Shown here: piece by piece, positions 52,245 through 61,111 of the stretch
How the letters are laid out: each line of letters starts with the position of its first letter
How positions within the stretch are numbered: the first letter of the stretch is position 1
From: an uncultured Lachnospiraceae bacterium
GTDB lineage: Bacteria > Bacillota > Clostridia > Lachnospirales > Lachnospiraceae
Length of the DNA: 64,000 nucleotides
NCBI GenBank assembly: GCA_902794095.1
Contig: CADBFZ010000003.1
Span: 1-64,000, forward strand
Reading direction: 5' to 3'
Made by a program: the position numbers and the translations under genes
The notes under the pieces: model-generated
What the model saw: only the letters and a program-made list of their open reading frames with translations
Database searches by the model: none
What the model was told of the DNA's origin: nothing

Positions 52245-52270
52245 TCCACATTTGGAACACCAAATGTGGA
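52245..52270. repeat. Perfect hairpin TCCACATTTGG / CCAAATGTGGA
   Basis: 11-bp arms with an AACA loop in the gap between the TPR gene and ksgA. There is no clear T-run on either strand, except a stretch of T on the plus strand before it. It may be an operator or RNA structure of the TPR gene's promoter region, which has a weak TAGACA-18-TACAAT. Confidence 0.5.
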
Positions 52271-52296
52271 TATGTTTGCTCGTTTTGACACATAAA

Positions 52297-52332
52297 AACA
52301 CCGCCAAAGCCTTAGCTGAAGCGGTGTTTGAT
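52297..52332 (-). terminator. Terminator after ksgA
   Basis: Minus strand: AAACACCGC, a loop of about 16 nt, GCGGTGTTT, then TTATG. It closes the operon running from the small membrane gene at 55503 to ksgA. Confidence 0.65.
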
Positions 52333-52353
52333 AGGTTATGCACATAACGATGA

Positions 52354-53208
52354 TTATACAAGAAGATCCGAAAGGGCTGCGAACTGTTCCAGGGTAAGTG
52401 CCTCTCCCCTGATCATCGGATCAAGTCCCAGTTTTTCAAGAGCTTCTACCGTCTTATCCCTTGATATTTTGGTATCCGGGTTATTCTGAAGGGCATTTTG
52501 CAGGGTTTTTCTACGCTGCATGAAGGATGCCTTGATTATCCTGAACATAAACTCGGGATTTGAAGCCTTTACGGGCGGTTCTTCATATAGGTCCAGCTTT
52601 ATTACGGAACTTCCGACTCCGGGCATGGGATAAAAGCACTCGGGGGGAACATCAATCATTATCTCGGGCTTTGAATAGTACTGAACCGCAAGGGATAGTG
52701 CTCCGTAGTCTTTGGAGCCGGGGCCGGTCTGCATACGCTCCGCAACCTCGGTCTGAACCATTACGGTTATGCTCTTATAATGAATTCCGCTTTCAAGAAG
52801 GGATGTAACGATGGGAGTTGTGATGTAGTAGGGAAGGTTTGCGACTACCTTAACATCCTCTCCGGGATAAGTCTCCGCAATTTCCTTCATATCGGTCTTA
52901 AGGACATCTGCGCAGATTACCCTGGTGTTGTCAAAGCCTTCCAAAACCTCATCCAAAACAGGGATCATCTGAGTATCGATCTCAATGGCGGTTACATGGG
53001 AAGCCTTTTCGGCAAGTCTCTTGGTCAGAGCTCCGAGTCCGGGACCTATTTCCACTATATGGTCCTTGTCACAGACGCCTGCTGCCTCGACTATCTCGTC
53101 GAGAACCCCGTCATCCGTAAGGAAGTTTTGTCCGTATTTTTTCTGAGCCTTAATATCGTGCTTACGCACAATGCTCATTGTCGTACTTTTTTGATTTGAA
53201 TTGGACAT
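52354..53208 (-). CDS. ksgA: 16S rRNA dimethyladenosine transferase
   Basis: A 284-residue RsmA/KsgA enzyme that methylates two adenines near the 3' end of 16S rRNA. SAM motif VEIGPGLGALT near 48-58, catalytic NLPYYITTPI near 122-131. It has a short N-terminal extension (about 14 residues) before KHDIKAQKKYGQNFL. The start lies 3 nt after the aminotransferase stop. Confidence 0.95.
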   Translation of the reverse strand: MSNSNQKSTTMSIVRKHDIKAQKKYGQNFLTDDGVLDEIVEAAGVCDKDHIVEIGPGLGALTKRLAEKASHVTAIEIDTQMIPVLDEVLEGFDNTRVICADVLKTDMKEIAETYPGEDVKVVANLPYYITTPIVTSLLESGIHYKSITVMVQTEVAERMQTGPGSKDYGALSLAVQYYSKPEIMIDVPPECFYPMPGVGSSVIKLDLYEEPPVKASNPEFMFRIIKASFMQRRKTLQNALQNNPDTKISRDKTVEALEKLGLDPMIRGEALTLEQFAALSDLLV

Positions 53209-53211
53209 ATA

Positions 53212-54387
53212 TTATGCCTTCTTCTCGCTGCGAAGTTTTTCGACAAAGCGGGCAAATCTCTTCATTGCCTCTTCAAGTCTTTCAAGAGAATATGCATAGG
53301 ATATTCTTAAGTATCCCTCACCGCTGTCGCCGAATGCGGTTCCGGGAACGGCTGCAACCTTCTCTTCCTGCAGGAATCTGGTGGCAAATTCTTCACTGGT
53401 CATGCCGAATTCCTTGATGCAGGGGAATACGTAAAATGCTCCGAAGGGCTCAAAGCATTCAATGTTCATCTCTTTGAAAGCATTGAGAAGGAATCTTCTT
53501 CTCATGTTGTAGCTTTCTCTCATCCTTGCGATATCGGGATCTCCGTTTTTAACCGCTTCAACCGCAGCATACTGGCTGGTAGTGGGAGCACACATGATGG
53601 CAAACTGGTGGATCTTGGTCATCTGTGCAAGGATATTCTTGGGGCCGCATGCATATCCGAGTCTCCATCCGGTCATTGCATATGCTTTGGAGAAACCGTT
53701 GATGAGAATGGTTCTCTCCTGCATTCCGGGAAGAGTTGCGATGGATACGTGCTTTCCCTTATAGGTAAGTTCTCCGTAGATCTCATCGGAAATTACATAG
53801 AGGTCGTGCTTAATGATAACTTCACTGATAGCCTCGAGATCACTCTTTTCCATGATCGCACCGGTGGGATTGTTGGGGAAAGGAAGTACCAGGATCTTGG
53901 TCTTCTCGGTAACTGCCTCTTCAATTTCCTCGGCGGTGAGTCTGAATTCATTTTCAGGCTTAAGGTTTATGATAACGGGCTTTGCACCTGTAAGTACTGC
54001 GCAGGGCTCGTATGATACATAGCTGGGCTGGGGAATGAGTACCTCATCTCCGGGATCGCACATTGCTCTGAGGGCAACATCAATACCTTCGGAGCCGCCG
54101 ACGGTAACGAGTATCTCGCTGATGGGATCGTACTTGATATCCTGGGTACGCTTCAAATATGCAGCGATCTCTTCTCTGAGCTCCTTAAGTCCGGCATTTG
54201 ATGTATAGAAGGTTTTGCCCTTTTCAAGAGCATAGATACCCTCATCCCTGATGTGCCAGGGAGTATCGAAATCGGGTTCTCCGACGCCTAGTGAAATGGC
54301 GTCTTTCATCTCGCTTACGATGTCAAAGAATTTTCTGATGCCCGAAGGCTTTATCTCAACGACTTTTTTTGAAAGAGGATCTCTCAT
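53212..54387 (-). CDS. PLP-dependent class I/II aminotransferase
   Basis: A 391-residue aminotransferase with NPTGAIM, YVISDEIYGELTY, and the PLP-lysine motif NGFSKAYAMTGWRLGYA. It resembles aromatic or aspartate aminotransferases of the AraT type, but the substrate is uncertain. It overlaps the Lrp-type regulator by 4 nt, a common pair in Firmicutes, suggesting amino-acid responsive control. Confidence 0.9.
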   Translation of the reverse strand: MRDPLSKKVVEIKPSGIRKFFDIVSEMKDAISLGVGEPDFDTPWHIRDEGIYALEKGKTFYTSNAGLKELREEIAAYLKRTQDIKYDPISEILVTVGGSEGIDVALRAMCDPGDEVLIPQPSYVSYEPCAVLTGAKPVIINLKPENEFRLTAEEIEEAVTEKTKILVLPFPNNPTGAIMEKSDLEAISEVIIKHDLYVISDEIYGELTYKGKHVSIATLPGMQERTILINGFSKAYAMTGWRLGYACGPKNILAQMTKIHQFAIMCAPTTSQYAAVEAVKNGDPDIARMRESYNMRRRFLLNAFKEMNIECFEPFGAFYVFPCIKEFGMTSEEFATRFLQEEKVAAVPGTAFGDSGEGYLRISYAYSLERLEEAMKRFARFVEKLRSEKKA

Positions 54388-54872
54388 GGTGTCACTATCT
54401 CCCTGGTGTCTTCTTTTTTCTTGCCAAGTATGGTTCCGTGATCTTTATACTTCTTGAGAATAAAGTGAGTCGCGGTTCCGGTTACGGTTTCGAGTGCGGA
54501 AAGCTTTTCGGTTACGAATCCCGATACTTCCTTAAGGGTCTTGCCTTCAAGGATTACCATCAGATCATATCCGCCGGCCATCAGGTATACACTCTCAACC
54601 TCAGGATAGTTGTAGATACGCTCCGCGATATTATCAAAGCCCTGTCCTCTCTGGGGAGTAACCTTAACCTCGATAAGAGCGGTTACTTTCTCAGTGGAAA
54701 CGTTGTCCCAGTTAACCATGGTGTGATAACCGCAGATAGTTCCCTCATCTTCAAGGGCCTTGAGTTCATTTATCGCGGCTTCTTCGGAAACTCCGAGCAG
54801 TACCGCCAGTTCCTTAGTGTTCATGCGGCTGTTTTTTTCCATGATTCGAAGCAGTTCTTCTCTGAATTCCAT
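54384..54872 (-). CDS. Lrp/AsnC-family regulator
   Basis: A 162-residue protein with an N-terminal HTH (MNTKELAVLLGVSEEAAINEL) and a C-terminal RAM ligand domain (about 70-145). AGGAGG precedes the ATG. The perfect palindrome AGATTGAATCAATCT just upstream may be its binding site. Confidence 0.9.
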   Translation of the reverse strand: MEFREELLRIMEKNSRMNTKELAVLLGVSEEAAINELKALEDEGTICGYHTMVNWDNVSTEKVTALIEVKVTPQRGQGFDNIAERIYNYPEVESVYLMAGGYDLMVILEGKTLKEVSGFVTEKLSALETVTGTATHFILKKYKDHGTILGKKKEDTREIVTP

Positions 54873-54883
54873 AATTTCCTCCT

Positions 54884-54898
54884 AGATTGAATCAATCT
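54884..54898. promoter_or_regulatory. 15-nt palindrome AGATTGAATCAATCT upstream of lrp
   Basis: A perfect inverted repeat spanning the stop codon of the gene at 54892, next to the Lrp ribosome site. GATTGAATCA also occurs at 55389-55398, and its reverse-complement form GATTCAATCA at 47369-47378. Confidence 0.45.
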
Positions 54899-55362
54899 GT
54901 TCCGGGTCTGTTCATAAACGAAACATCTTCTCCGTTTATTATCAGTTTGTCTTTGCCCGGTATGATCTCACCGATCCTGGACTGTCCGTCCGGATACGGG
55001 TAATTGTTTATTTCGACTTTAAAATCCGCAGATTCAAGCTCATAGATATTAAGCCCGAGTGCCTCACATATCTCTACGGCTTCCTGCTTTACGGGAATAT
55101 CACGGACATTTACGGAAAATCCGTATCCCCTCTCCCCTATTTCCCAGAGGAGTTTGTGGACGCCGGGCGTACTTTCGGAAGTTGCATATTCCGAGAGCGT
55201 CTTTTCCGCCCATGCATGCAATCTCTTCCATATGTCTTCCCTTATGTTTTCGGGAAGAGAAGCTTCCACGCATGCCTTAGCGGCCCCGTATGAACCGGCA
55301 AATCCGGATGCCGTAATATCAAAAGAGGCGCAAGCAGAAGCTGCGCCATTTACACTATTCAT
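54892..55362 (-). CDS. Orphan HypE/AIR-synthase-type C-terminal domain protein
   Basis: 156 residues. The region TPGVHKLLWEIGERGYGF, then IPVKQEAVEICEALGLNIY, matches the AIRS C-terminal domain as found in HypE (family pattern: GGV..AL.E...; IPV...T.EIC...G.NP). The N-terminal ATP-binding half of HypE is absent. GGAGGG lies before the ATG. It has probably been retained for a regulatory or binding role, as it is intact and in an operon with lrp. Confidence 0.65.
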   Translation of the reverse strand: MNSVNGAASACASFDITASGFAGSYGAAKACVEASLPENIREDIWKRLHAWAEKTLSEYATSESTPGVHKLLWEIGERGYGFSVNVRDIPVKQEAVEICEALGLNIYELESADFKVEINNYPYPDGQSRIGEIIPGKDKLIINGEDVSFMNRPGTD

Positions 55363-55387
55363 TCCGTATACCCTCCGGCGCCTTCAC

Positions 55388-55398
55388 TGATTGAATCA
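55388..55398. promoter_or_regulatory. Palindrome TGATTGAATCA
   Basis: Shares GATTGAATCA with the site at 54884-54898 and lies between the small membrane gene and the HypE-like gene. It could be a second binding site of the Lrp protein. Confidence 0.4.
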
Positions 55399-55503
55399 GC
55401 CAAAGGCAGATGCTATAATCGGAACTATCATTGCAATGGCCAGTATTATAACAATGGCCGCCGCGAGGATTTTCTTATTTTTACGACTGTGAAAGTTCAT
55501 CAT
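55396..55503 (-). CDS. Small single-pass membrane protein, 35 aa
   Basis: It starts MMNFHSRKNKK, followed by a hydrophobic helix (ILAAAIVIILAIAMIVPI). AAAGGG lies upstream at a plausible distance. A positively charged N-terminus with one helix is typical for small membrane proteins. It is too short for family assignment. Confidence 0.55.
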   Translation of the reverse strand: MMNFHSRKNKKILAAAIVIILAIAMIVPIIASAFG

Positions 55504-55546
55504 ATCGAATTACCCTTTATTAACGTATATCGGGGACTATTATAGT

Positions 55547-56149
55547 ATGAAGTATCCTGTTTTTGCAAGTTTCATAATCTTCATCCTCCTCGTCAGACAC
55601 AACATCAGACGAAACAGAAGGATCGAAGAAAACACCGAGAAAGCTTTTTGGGACAGAGAACGTAAAGCCAACGAAGTCCGCAGAAAACCTCTCGACGATC
55701 TTGTATACGTTAAGCCCGATATGTCTTCTTTTCCCATGGATGTCATGGCCGATGACCCCGAGGTTAAGGAATGCAGGGAACTTCTTAAATCTCTTGAAAA
55801 CGAAAAAATCGTTAATCTGACCGGTCAGACCAACACCGATCTTAAGCTTCATTACGGTGTTGCCAATTTAAAAACCCTTACCGAATATGATGACAGATAT
55901 ACTCTTCTTGTCCAGACCATTCAGAAATGGGCGGACAGACTGTGGGAGAACGGATACACTGAAGAAGCGATCCCTCTTCTGGAAGAGCAGGTAAGGCTTC
56001 ATGCGGACATCACTTCCGCATACAGAAAGCTTGCGGTCTATTATCGGGATAAAAATAAAACCGAAAAGATCGAAGAACTTAAAAAGACCGCAGAAACTCT
56101 CAATTCATCCAGTAAAAACGTCATCTTAAAATCTCTGGATGAGATCTGA
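55547..56149 (+). CDS. TPR-like protein with N-terminal membrane helix
   Basis: 200 residues. Residues 1-17 form a membrane helix. The C-terminal half has helix pairs of tetratricopeptide type (ADRLWENGYTEEAIPLLEEQ). It is convergent with galK, sharing stop codons in an 18-bp palindrome. The promoter is not clear. Function unknown; a membrane scaffold is plausible. Confidence 0.75.
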   Translation: MKYPVFASFIIFILLVRHNIRRNRRIEENTEKAFWDRERKANEVRRKPLDDLVYVKPDMSSFPMDVMADDPEVKECRELLKSLENEKIVNLTGQTNTDLKLHYGVANLKTLTEYDDRYTLLVQTIQKWADRLWENGYTEEAIPLLEEQVRLHADITSAYRKLAVYYRDKNKTEKIEELKKTAETLNSSSKNVILKSLDEI

Positions 56150-56158
56150 TCAGATCTC
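56141..56158. repeat. 18-bp palindrome joining two convergent stop codons
   Basis: GAGATCTGATCAGATCTC. Because of the symmetry both genes end in Glu-Ile-stop. No spacer or terminator lies between the genes. Confidence 0.7.
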
Positions 56159-57334
56159 GCAAGGCCCGCCTCCGATATCTACAACATAGAAATCAGCGGC
56201 ATATCCGATCTTATTCAGATACTCTTCACCGACTTTCTTAATGAATTCATCCACGGATGATTCTTTTACTATGTTTACGGTACATCCGCCGAATCCTGCG
56301 CCTGTCATTCTGGCGCCGATGACTCCGGGTACCTTTCTTGCAGCATCGACAAGTGTATCCAGCTCTATTCCGGTAACTTCATAATCATCCCTGAGTGATT
56401 CGTGGGATGCATTCATGAGCTGTCCGAATACCTTAATGTCTCCGTGCTTTAAAGCATCAACCGCAGAAACGGTTCTTCTGTTCTCATAAACGGCATGTCT
56501 GGCTCTTCTGACTCTGACGTCATCCTTGATCAGTGATTCAAACTTACCGAAGGTAGCTTCATCAAGATCTCCGAGAGTCTTAACATCGAGGAATGTCTTA
56601 AGCTCCGAAAGCGCCTTTTCGCACTCTGCTCTTCTTTCGTTGTACTTGGACTCGCCGAGTCCTCTCTTTTTATTGGAGCATACGATAACCAGCTTGGCAT
56701 CGTGGAGAACAACGGGAGCATACTCGTACTTAAGAGTTGCGGTATCAAGGAAGATGGCGTTGTCCTTCTTACCCATGGCAATGGCAAACTGGTCCATGAT
56801 TCCGCAGTTTACGCCGTTATATTTGTTCTCGGAATACTGTCCGATAAGGGCAATATCCTGATTGGTGATTCCATCAAATCCGAAAAGCTCACGTAAGAAA
56901 TATCCGGTAAGAACCTCAACGGATGCAGATGATGAAAGTCCGGATCCGTTAGGAATATTTCCGTAGAGAACAAGATCAAATCCCTTATCTACTTTATATC
57001 CCTTTTCTCCGAAAGCCCAGATCATTCCCTTGGGATAAGCGATCCAGTCCTTATCCTCCAGAGGTTTAAGTTCATCAAGGGATGAAGTGATAACTCCTTT
57101 GTCTTCGAAATTCATCGAATAAAAGCGGAGCTGTCTGTCTTCCCTGAGACGAACAGCCCCGTATGTTCCTATCGTAAGAGCACAGGGGAATACATGTCCG
57201 CCGTTATAGTCGGTATGCTCACCTATCAGATTGACTCTTCCGGGAGCAAAGAAAACTCTCGCTCCTTCCGCCGATCCGTATTTTTCAGCAAAAACTTCAA
57301 GAATCCTGCTTTTTACTTCCTGTGCACCTTCCAT
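56150..57334 (-). CDS. galK: Galactokinase
   Basis: A 394-residue GHMP kinase. GRVNLIGEHTDYNGG (sugar-binding signature), PNGSGLSSSASVEV (ATP loop), and RMTGAGFGGC (third motif). Makes galactose-1-phosphate for the Leloir pathway; no other gal gene is in the window. It follows the YbjQ-like gene by 13 nt. Confidence 0.95.
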   Translation of the reverse strand: MEGAQEVKSRILEVFAEKYGSAEGARVFFAPGRVNLIGEHTDYNGGHVFPCALTIGTYGAVRLREDRQLRFYSMNFEDKGVITSSLDELKPLEDKDWIAYPKGMIWAFGEKGYKVDKGFDLVLYGNIPNGSGLSSSASVEVLTGYFLRELFGFDGITNQDIALIGQYSENKYNGVNCGIMDQFAIAMGKKDNAIFLDTATLKYEYAPVVLHDAKLVIVCSNKKRGLGESKYNERRAECEKALSELKTFLDVKTLGDLDEATFGKFESLIKDDVRVRRARHAVYENRRTVSAVDALKHGDIKVFGQLMNASHESLRDDYEVTGIELDTLVDAARKVPGVIGARMTGAGFGGCTVNIVKESSVDEFIKKVGEEYLNKIGYAADFYVVDIGGGPCEI

Positions 57335-57347
57335 ATATACACCTCTA

Positions 57348-57668
57348 TTACTGAATAACTACTGCGGTTCCGCTTGCGGTTACCATGAGCATTCCGTTAT
57401 CGGTTCCGAGCACTTCATAATCGATATCCACTCCGACAACGGCATTTGCTCCCATCTGGGCTGCACGCTGCTGCATCTCGGCAACGGCCTGCTGTCTTGC
57501 CTGGATAAGCTCGTCTTCGTATGTTGACGAACGGCCGCCGAAGAAATTGGAGAGTCCGGCAACCATATCCTTGATCACATTAACACCGGCTATTACTTCG
57601 CCGAATACGATTCCTTTGTACTCGACTATATTATGTCCTTCAACACTCGGTGTAGTAGTTACTATCAT
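57348..57668 (-). CDS. YbjQ/UPF0145-family protein
   Basis: A 106-residue protein with the family's features: [20 protein letters not shown] at the start, and [17 protein letters not shown] later. A heavy-metal-binding role has been proposed for the family, without clear proof. It lies between metY and galK on the same strand. Confidence 0.88.
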   Translation of the reverse strand: MIVTTTPSVEGHNIVEYKGIVFGEVIAGVNVIKDMVAGLSNFFGGRSSTYEDELIQARQQAVAEMQQRAAQMGANAVVGVDIDYEVLGTDNGMLMVTASGTAVVIQ

Positions 57669-57688
57669 ACCGGTTCTCCTTTCAACGA

Positions 57689-58957
57689 TCAGGCAAGTGC
57701 CTGCTTAAGATCTTCGATTATGTCATCTGCATTCTCAAGACCCACACTGAGTCTGATAAGGTCGGGACCAACGCCTGCTGCAATCAGTTCTTCATCGGTA
57801 AGCTGTCTGTGTGTTGAAGAAGCGGGATGAAGCACGCAGGTATGAGCGTCGGCAACATGTGTAGCGATCATGGCTACTTTAAGCTTTCTCATAAAGTCCT
57901 CGGCTGCTTTTCTTCCGCCCTTTACGCCGAAAGAGATAACTCCACAGGTGCCGCCCGGCATATATTTCTGAGCAAGCTCATAGTACTTGTCTCCCTTAAG
58001 ACCGGGATAGGTGATCCATGCAACCTTGTCGTTGCCCTGAAGGAACTCGGCAACTTTCTGTGCGTTCTCACAATGTCTGGGCATTCTTACTGCAAGGGAC
58101 TCAAGTCCGAGATTGAGATAGAAAGCGTTCTGGGGAGCCTGGATACATCCCAAGTCCCTCATAAGCTGTGCGGTACACTTGGTAATGAATGCACCCTCTT
58201 TGCCGAACTTCTCGGCATAGGTGATTCCGTGATAACTTTCATCGGGAGTGCAGAGTCCGGGGAACTTGTCGGCATGAGCCATCCAGTCAAACTTACCGGA
58301 ATCTACGATACATCCGCCTACAGCAACATCATGTCCGTCCATGTATTTAGTGGTGGAATGAGTAACTATATCAACACCCCACTCGAAAGGTCTGCAGTTG
58401 ATGGGAGTTGCGAATGTGTTGTCTACGATAAGGGGTACGCCGTGCTTATGTGCGGCTTTGGAGAACTTCTCGAAATCAAAAACGGTAAGAGCGGGATTTG
58501 CGATGGTTTCTCCGAATACAGCCTTGGTATTGGGCTTGAATGCGGCTTCAAGCTCTTCTTCGGTGCAATCGGGAGAGATGAAGGTAAAATCGATACCCAT
58601 CTTTCTCATGGTTACGTTAAAGAGGTTGAAGGTTCCGCCATATATTGAAGAGGAAGAAATAACATGATCCCCACAATTAGCAAGGTTGAAAACAGCGAAC
58701 ATATTAGCTGCCTGTCCCGAGCTTGTAAGCATAGCTGCGGTACCGCCTTCAAGAGCTGCGATCTTGGCTGCAACATAATCATTGGTAGGGTTCTGAAGTC
58801 TGGTATAGAAATATCCGCTGGCTTCCAGATCGAAGAGCTTACCCATGTCTTCACTGGTGTCATACTTAAAGGTCGTGCTCTGAACGATGGGAATCATACG
58901 GGATTCGCCGTTTTTGGGTTCATATCCTGCCTGAATACATTTAGTTTCCTGTCTCAT
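57689..58957 (-). CDS. metY: O-acetylhomoserine sulfhydrylase (MetY-type PLP enzyme)
   Basis: A 422-residue Cys/Met-metabolism PLP enzyme. PLP lysine in [11 protein letters not shown] (about 205), other motifs [12 protein letters not shown] and [10 protein letters not shown] at the end. It makes homocysteine from acetylhomoserine and sulfide. No SAM riboswitch is seen upstream. The promoter and inverted repeat at 58970-59023 would control it. Confidence 0.9.
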   Translation of the reverse strand: MRQETKCIQAGYEPKNGESRMIPIVQSTTFKYDTSEDMGKLFDLEASGYFYTRLQNPTNDYVAAKIAALEGGTAAMLTSSGQAANMFAVFNLANCGDHVISSSSIYGGTFNLFNVTMRKMGIDFTFISPDCTEEELEAAFKPNTKAVFGETIANPALTVFDFEKFSKAAHKHGVPLIVDNTFATPINCRPFEWGVDIVTHSTTKYMDGHDVAVGGCIVDSGKFDWMAHADKFPGLCTPDESYHGITYAEKFGKEGAFITKCTAQLMRDLGCIQAPQNAFYLNLGLESLAVRMPRHCENAQKVAEFLQGNDKVAWITYPGLKGDKYYELAQKYMPGGTCGVISFGVKGGRKAAEDFMRKLKVAMIATHVADAHTCVLHPASSTHRQLTDEELIAAGVGPDLIRLSVGLENADDIIEDLKQALA

Positions 58958-58969
58958 TTCTCCTCCTTG

Positions 58970-59023
58970 TAAGACCTAAATAAAATCAAGTCTTATTGTA
59001 GCCCAGCAGATACCCCCTAGCAA
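58970..59023 (-). promoter_or_regulatory. metY promoter with inverted repeat at the start site
   Basis: Minus strand: TTGCTA (59023-59018), 17 nt, TACAAT (59000-58995). Inverted repeat TAAGAC / GTCTTA (58970-58975 and 58990-58995), covering the likely start of transcription. It may be the operator of a sulfur-responsive regulator. Confidence 0.55.
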
Positions 59024-59031
59024 GGAAATAT

Positions 59032-59060
59032 TTGACGTAGAAGGCTCTTGCCTGTAATAT
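59032..59060 (+). promoter_or_regulatory. Promoter of the ABC importer operon
   Basis: TTGACG (59032-59037), 17 nt, TAATAT (59055-59060). It lies back to back with the metY promoter. Confidence 0.65.
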
Positions 59061-59124
59061 GTTACATTAGCGTACTAAAGTGCGCGATTGTATGAGGAGT
59101 GCCTATTTAGGCAGAAAGGATATT

Positions 59125-60117
59125 ATGAAAAAGAATCTTTTCAAAAAGGCAGTTGCACTTGCTTCTGCCGCACTTATGACCTTATCCCTTGCAGGATGCG
59201 GAAAACCCGCTTCTTCTAATGAGATCAAGGTTGCTGTTATCAAACAGCTCGATCATGCATCTCTCGATGAGATTGCAAATGCCATCACCGCAGAGCTCGA
59301 TGCTCTTGCAGCAGAAAACGGAGTTACCATCACTTACACCGTATACTCCGGACAGAACGATCAGAGTACTCTCAAGCAGATCTCCGATCAGGCAGTAGCA
59401 GACGGATGTGACGTAATCATCCCCATCGCAACCATGGCAGCACAGGTTGCGGCTACCAGCACCACTTCTTCTCAGACTCCCGTTGTATATGCGGCAATCT
59501 CTGATCCCGAAGGTGCAGGACTTACCGGTATCGCTAACGTAACCGGAACCAGCGATATGCTCGATACCGCTACCATCATCGATATGATGTTCACCGCTAA
59601 CCCCGATGCATCCAATATCGGACTTCTTTATTCTCTTTCCGAAGCAAACTCAGCCCTTCCCATTGCTCAGGCTAAAGGGCTTATCGAGGCAAAGGGTGCT
59701 TCCTACATCGAGTACACCGCTTCCACCAACGATGAAGTAATTGCAGCAGTTTCTTCCCTTATTTCTGAGGGCGTAGATGCAATCTTCACTCCCACCGATA
59801 ACGTAATCATGGCTGCTGAGCTTGCTATTTATGAAGATCTTGCAAACGCAGGAATCCCTCACTACACCGGAGCTGATTCCTTTGTAAGAAACGGCGGATT
59901 TACCACCTGCGGAGTTAATTACACCGATCTCGGAACCAAGACCGCTGATCTTGCTTACCAGGCAGTTACCCAGGGAATGGACGGCATGGAGGATTACTAC
60001 ACCATGGAAGGCGGAATCGTTACCGTAAACACCGAGACCGCCGAGGCCCTCGGAATTGACTATTCAGGATTCACCGCTTTCGGAGAAATCGTAGAAGTTA
60101 CCACTTCCGAAGACTGA
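59125..60117 (+). CDS. ABC transporter substrate-binding lipoprotein (TrpX-like family)
   Basis: A 330-residue lipoprotein with the lipobox LSLAGC at about 18-23. The two-lobe periplasmic fold matches the ABC_sub_bind type (AVIKQLDHASLDEI, TLKQISDQAVADGCDVI). Such proteins bind tryptophan or similar compounds; the ligand here is not decided. Start ATG 59125 has AAAGGA upstream. Confidence 0.88.
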   Translation: MKKNLFKKAVALASAALMTLSLAGCGKPASSNEIKVAVIKQLDHASLDEIANAITAELDALAAENGVTITYTVYSGQNDQSTLKQISDQAVADGCDVIIPIATMAAQVAATSTTSSQTPVVYAAISDPEGAGLTGIANVTGTSDMLDTATIIDMMFTANPDASNIGLLYSLSEANSALPIAQAKGLIEAKGASYIEYTASTNDEVIAAVSSLISEGVDAIFTPTDNVIMAAELAIYEDLANAGIPHYTGADSFVRNGGFTTCGVNYTDLGTKTADLAYQAVTQGMDGMEDYYTMEGGIVTVNTETAEALGIDYSGFTAFGEIVEVTTSED

Positions 60118-60132
60118 TATGGTATATAATAG

Positions 60133-60168
60133 TATCCGGCTTCCTGTTTGGGAGGCCGGATATTTTTT
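60133..60168 (+). terminator. Attenuating terminator between binding protein and permease
   Basis: Stem TATCCGGC / GCCGGATA, extended by TTCC/GG(G)A-like pairs, and followed by six T. It would make more binding protein than permease, as in many ABC operons. Confidence 0.7.
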
Positions 60169-60186
60169 ATTTCAGGAGGTTTGGTT

Positions 60187-61107
60187 TTGGCCTATATTAT
60201 CAAAACAGCTCTGGAACTGGGACTGTTATATGCCCCTATTCCCCTTGCACTGTTTCTGAGTTTCAGAATATTAAATATCGCCGATATGACAACCGACGGA
60301 TGCTTTGTTCTCGGTGCGGTCGTATCCGTTACATGGGCCGCTGCGGGTCACCCTGTGCTGGGAATATTCCTTGCCATGGCAGCAGGCGTACTTGCCGGTT
60401 TTGTTACCGCCATGCTCCAGACCAGATTCGGGGTTCCATCGATCCTTGCAGGTATCATTACCAACTTCGGCCTGTATACGGTTAACCTCTGGGTCATGGG
60501 TGGAAGCTCAAACGTAAATCTCCTTAAAACAGAGACGCTTTTTACAATGTTTAGAAGAGGGGCTTCTTTTGCGGGAGCTTATTCCGATATGCTCCTTATC
60601 GCGATCATAACCTTCGCGGCCGCTGCAGGACTTATATGGTTCCTCTCAACAAGACTCGGCCTTTCAATCAGGGCAACGGGCGATAATGCCGACATGGTCA
60701 GAGCATCATCCGTTAATCCCAGATTCACAACAACCGTAGGCCTTTGCGTATCAAACTCTCTTACCGCTCTTTCAGGCGGAATGGTAGGTCAGTATCAGAA
60801 CACTGCGGACATTAACAGCGGAACAGGAATCGTGGTCATTGCCCTTGCCTGCCTTATAATCGGCGAAACCGTTCTCGGCAAGAAGAGCATGTTCAAAGGC
60901 GCTGTCGCCGCCATTCTCGGCTCCATCATCTACAGAGTTATATACGCGGTTGTCCTTAAGACAAGAATCGTTCCCATGCAGGGACTTAAGCTTATGACCG
61001 CAGTTGTCGTAGCATTTGCGATTGCATTCCCCACCATCAAGGAACAATTACATTTTGCCCGTAAAAAACATTTGGCATCCAAGGATGCATCGGGAAAGGA
61101 GGCTTGA
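60187..61107 (+). CDS. ABC transporter permease (BPD_transp_2 type)
   Basis: A 306-residue membrane protein, about eight helices, of the LivH/BMP type (family with TrpXYZ-like importers). TTG 60187 is chosen, with GGAGG 7 nt before; an upstream ATG frame starts inside the terminator. Contains the permease segment ALACLIIGETVLGKKSMF. The ATPase gene follows 4 nt later. Confidence 0.88.
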   Translation: MAYIIKTALELGLLYAPIPLALFLSFRILNIADMTTDGCFVLGAVVSVTWAAAGHPVLGIFLAMAAGVLAGFVTAMLQTRFGVPSILAGIITNFGLYTVNLWVMGGSSNVNLLKTETLFTMFRRGASFAGAYSDMLLIAIITFAAAAGLIWFLSTRLGLSIRATGDNADMVRASSVNPRFTTTVGLCVSNSLTALSGGMVGQYQNTADINSGTGIVVIALACLIIGETVLGKKSMFKGAVAAILGSIIYRVIYAVVLKTRIVPMQGLKLMTAVVVAFAIAFPTIKEQLHFARKKHLASKDASGKEA

Positions 61108-61111
61108 GAAA

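Noticed and set aside
58958..59124. SAM or other riboswitch upstream of metY
   Set aside because: The space is too short and shows only two promoters and a simple inverted repeat.
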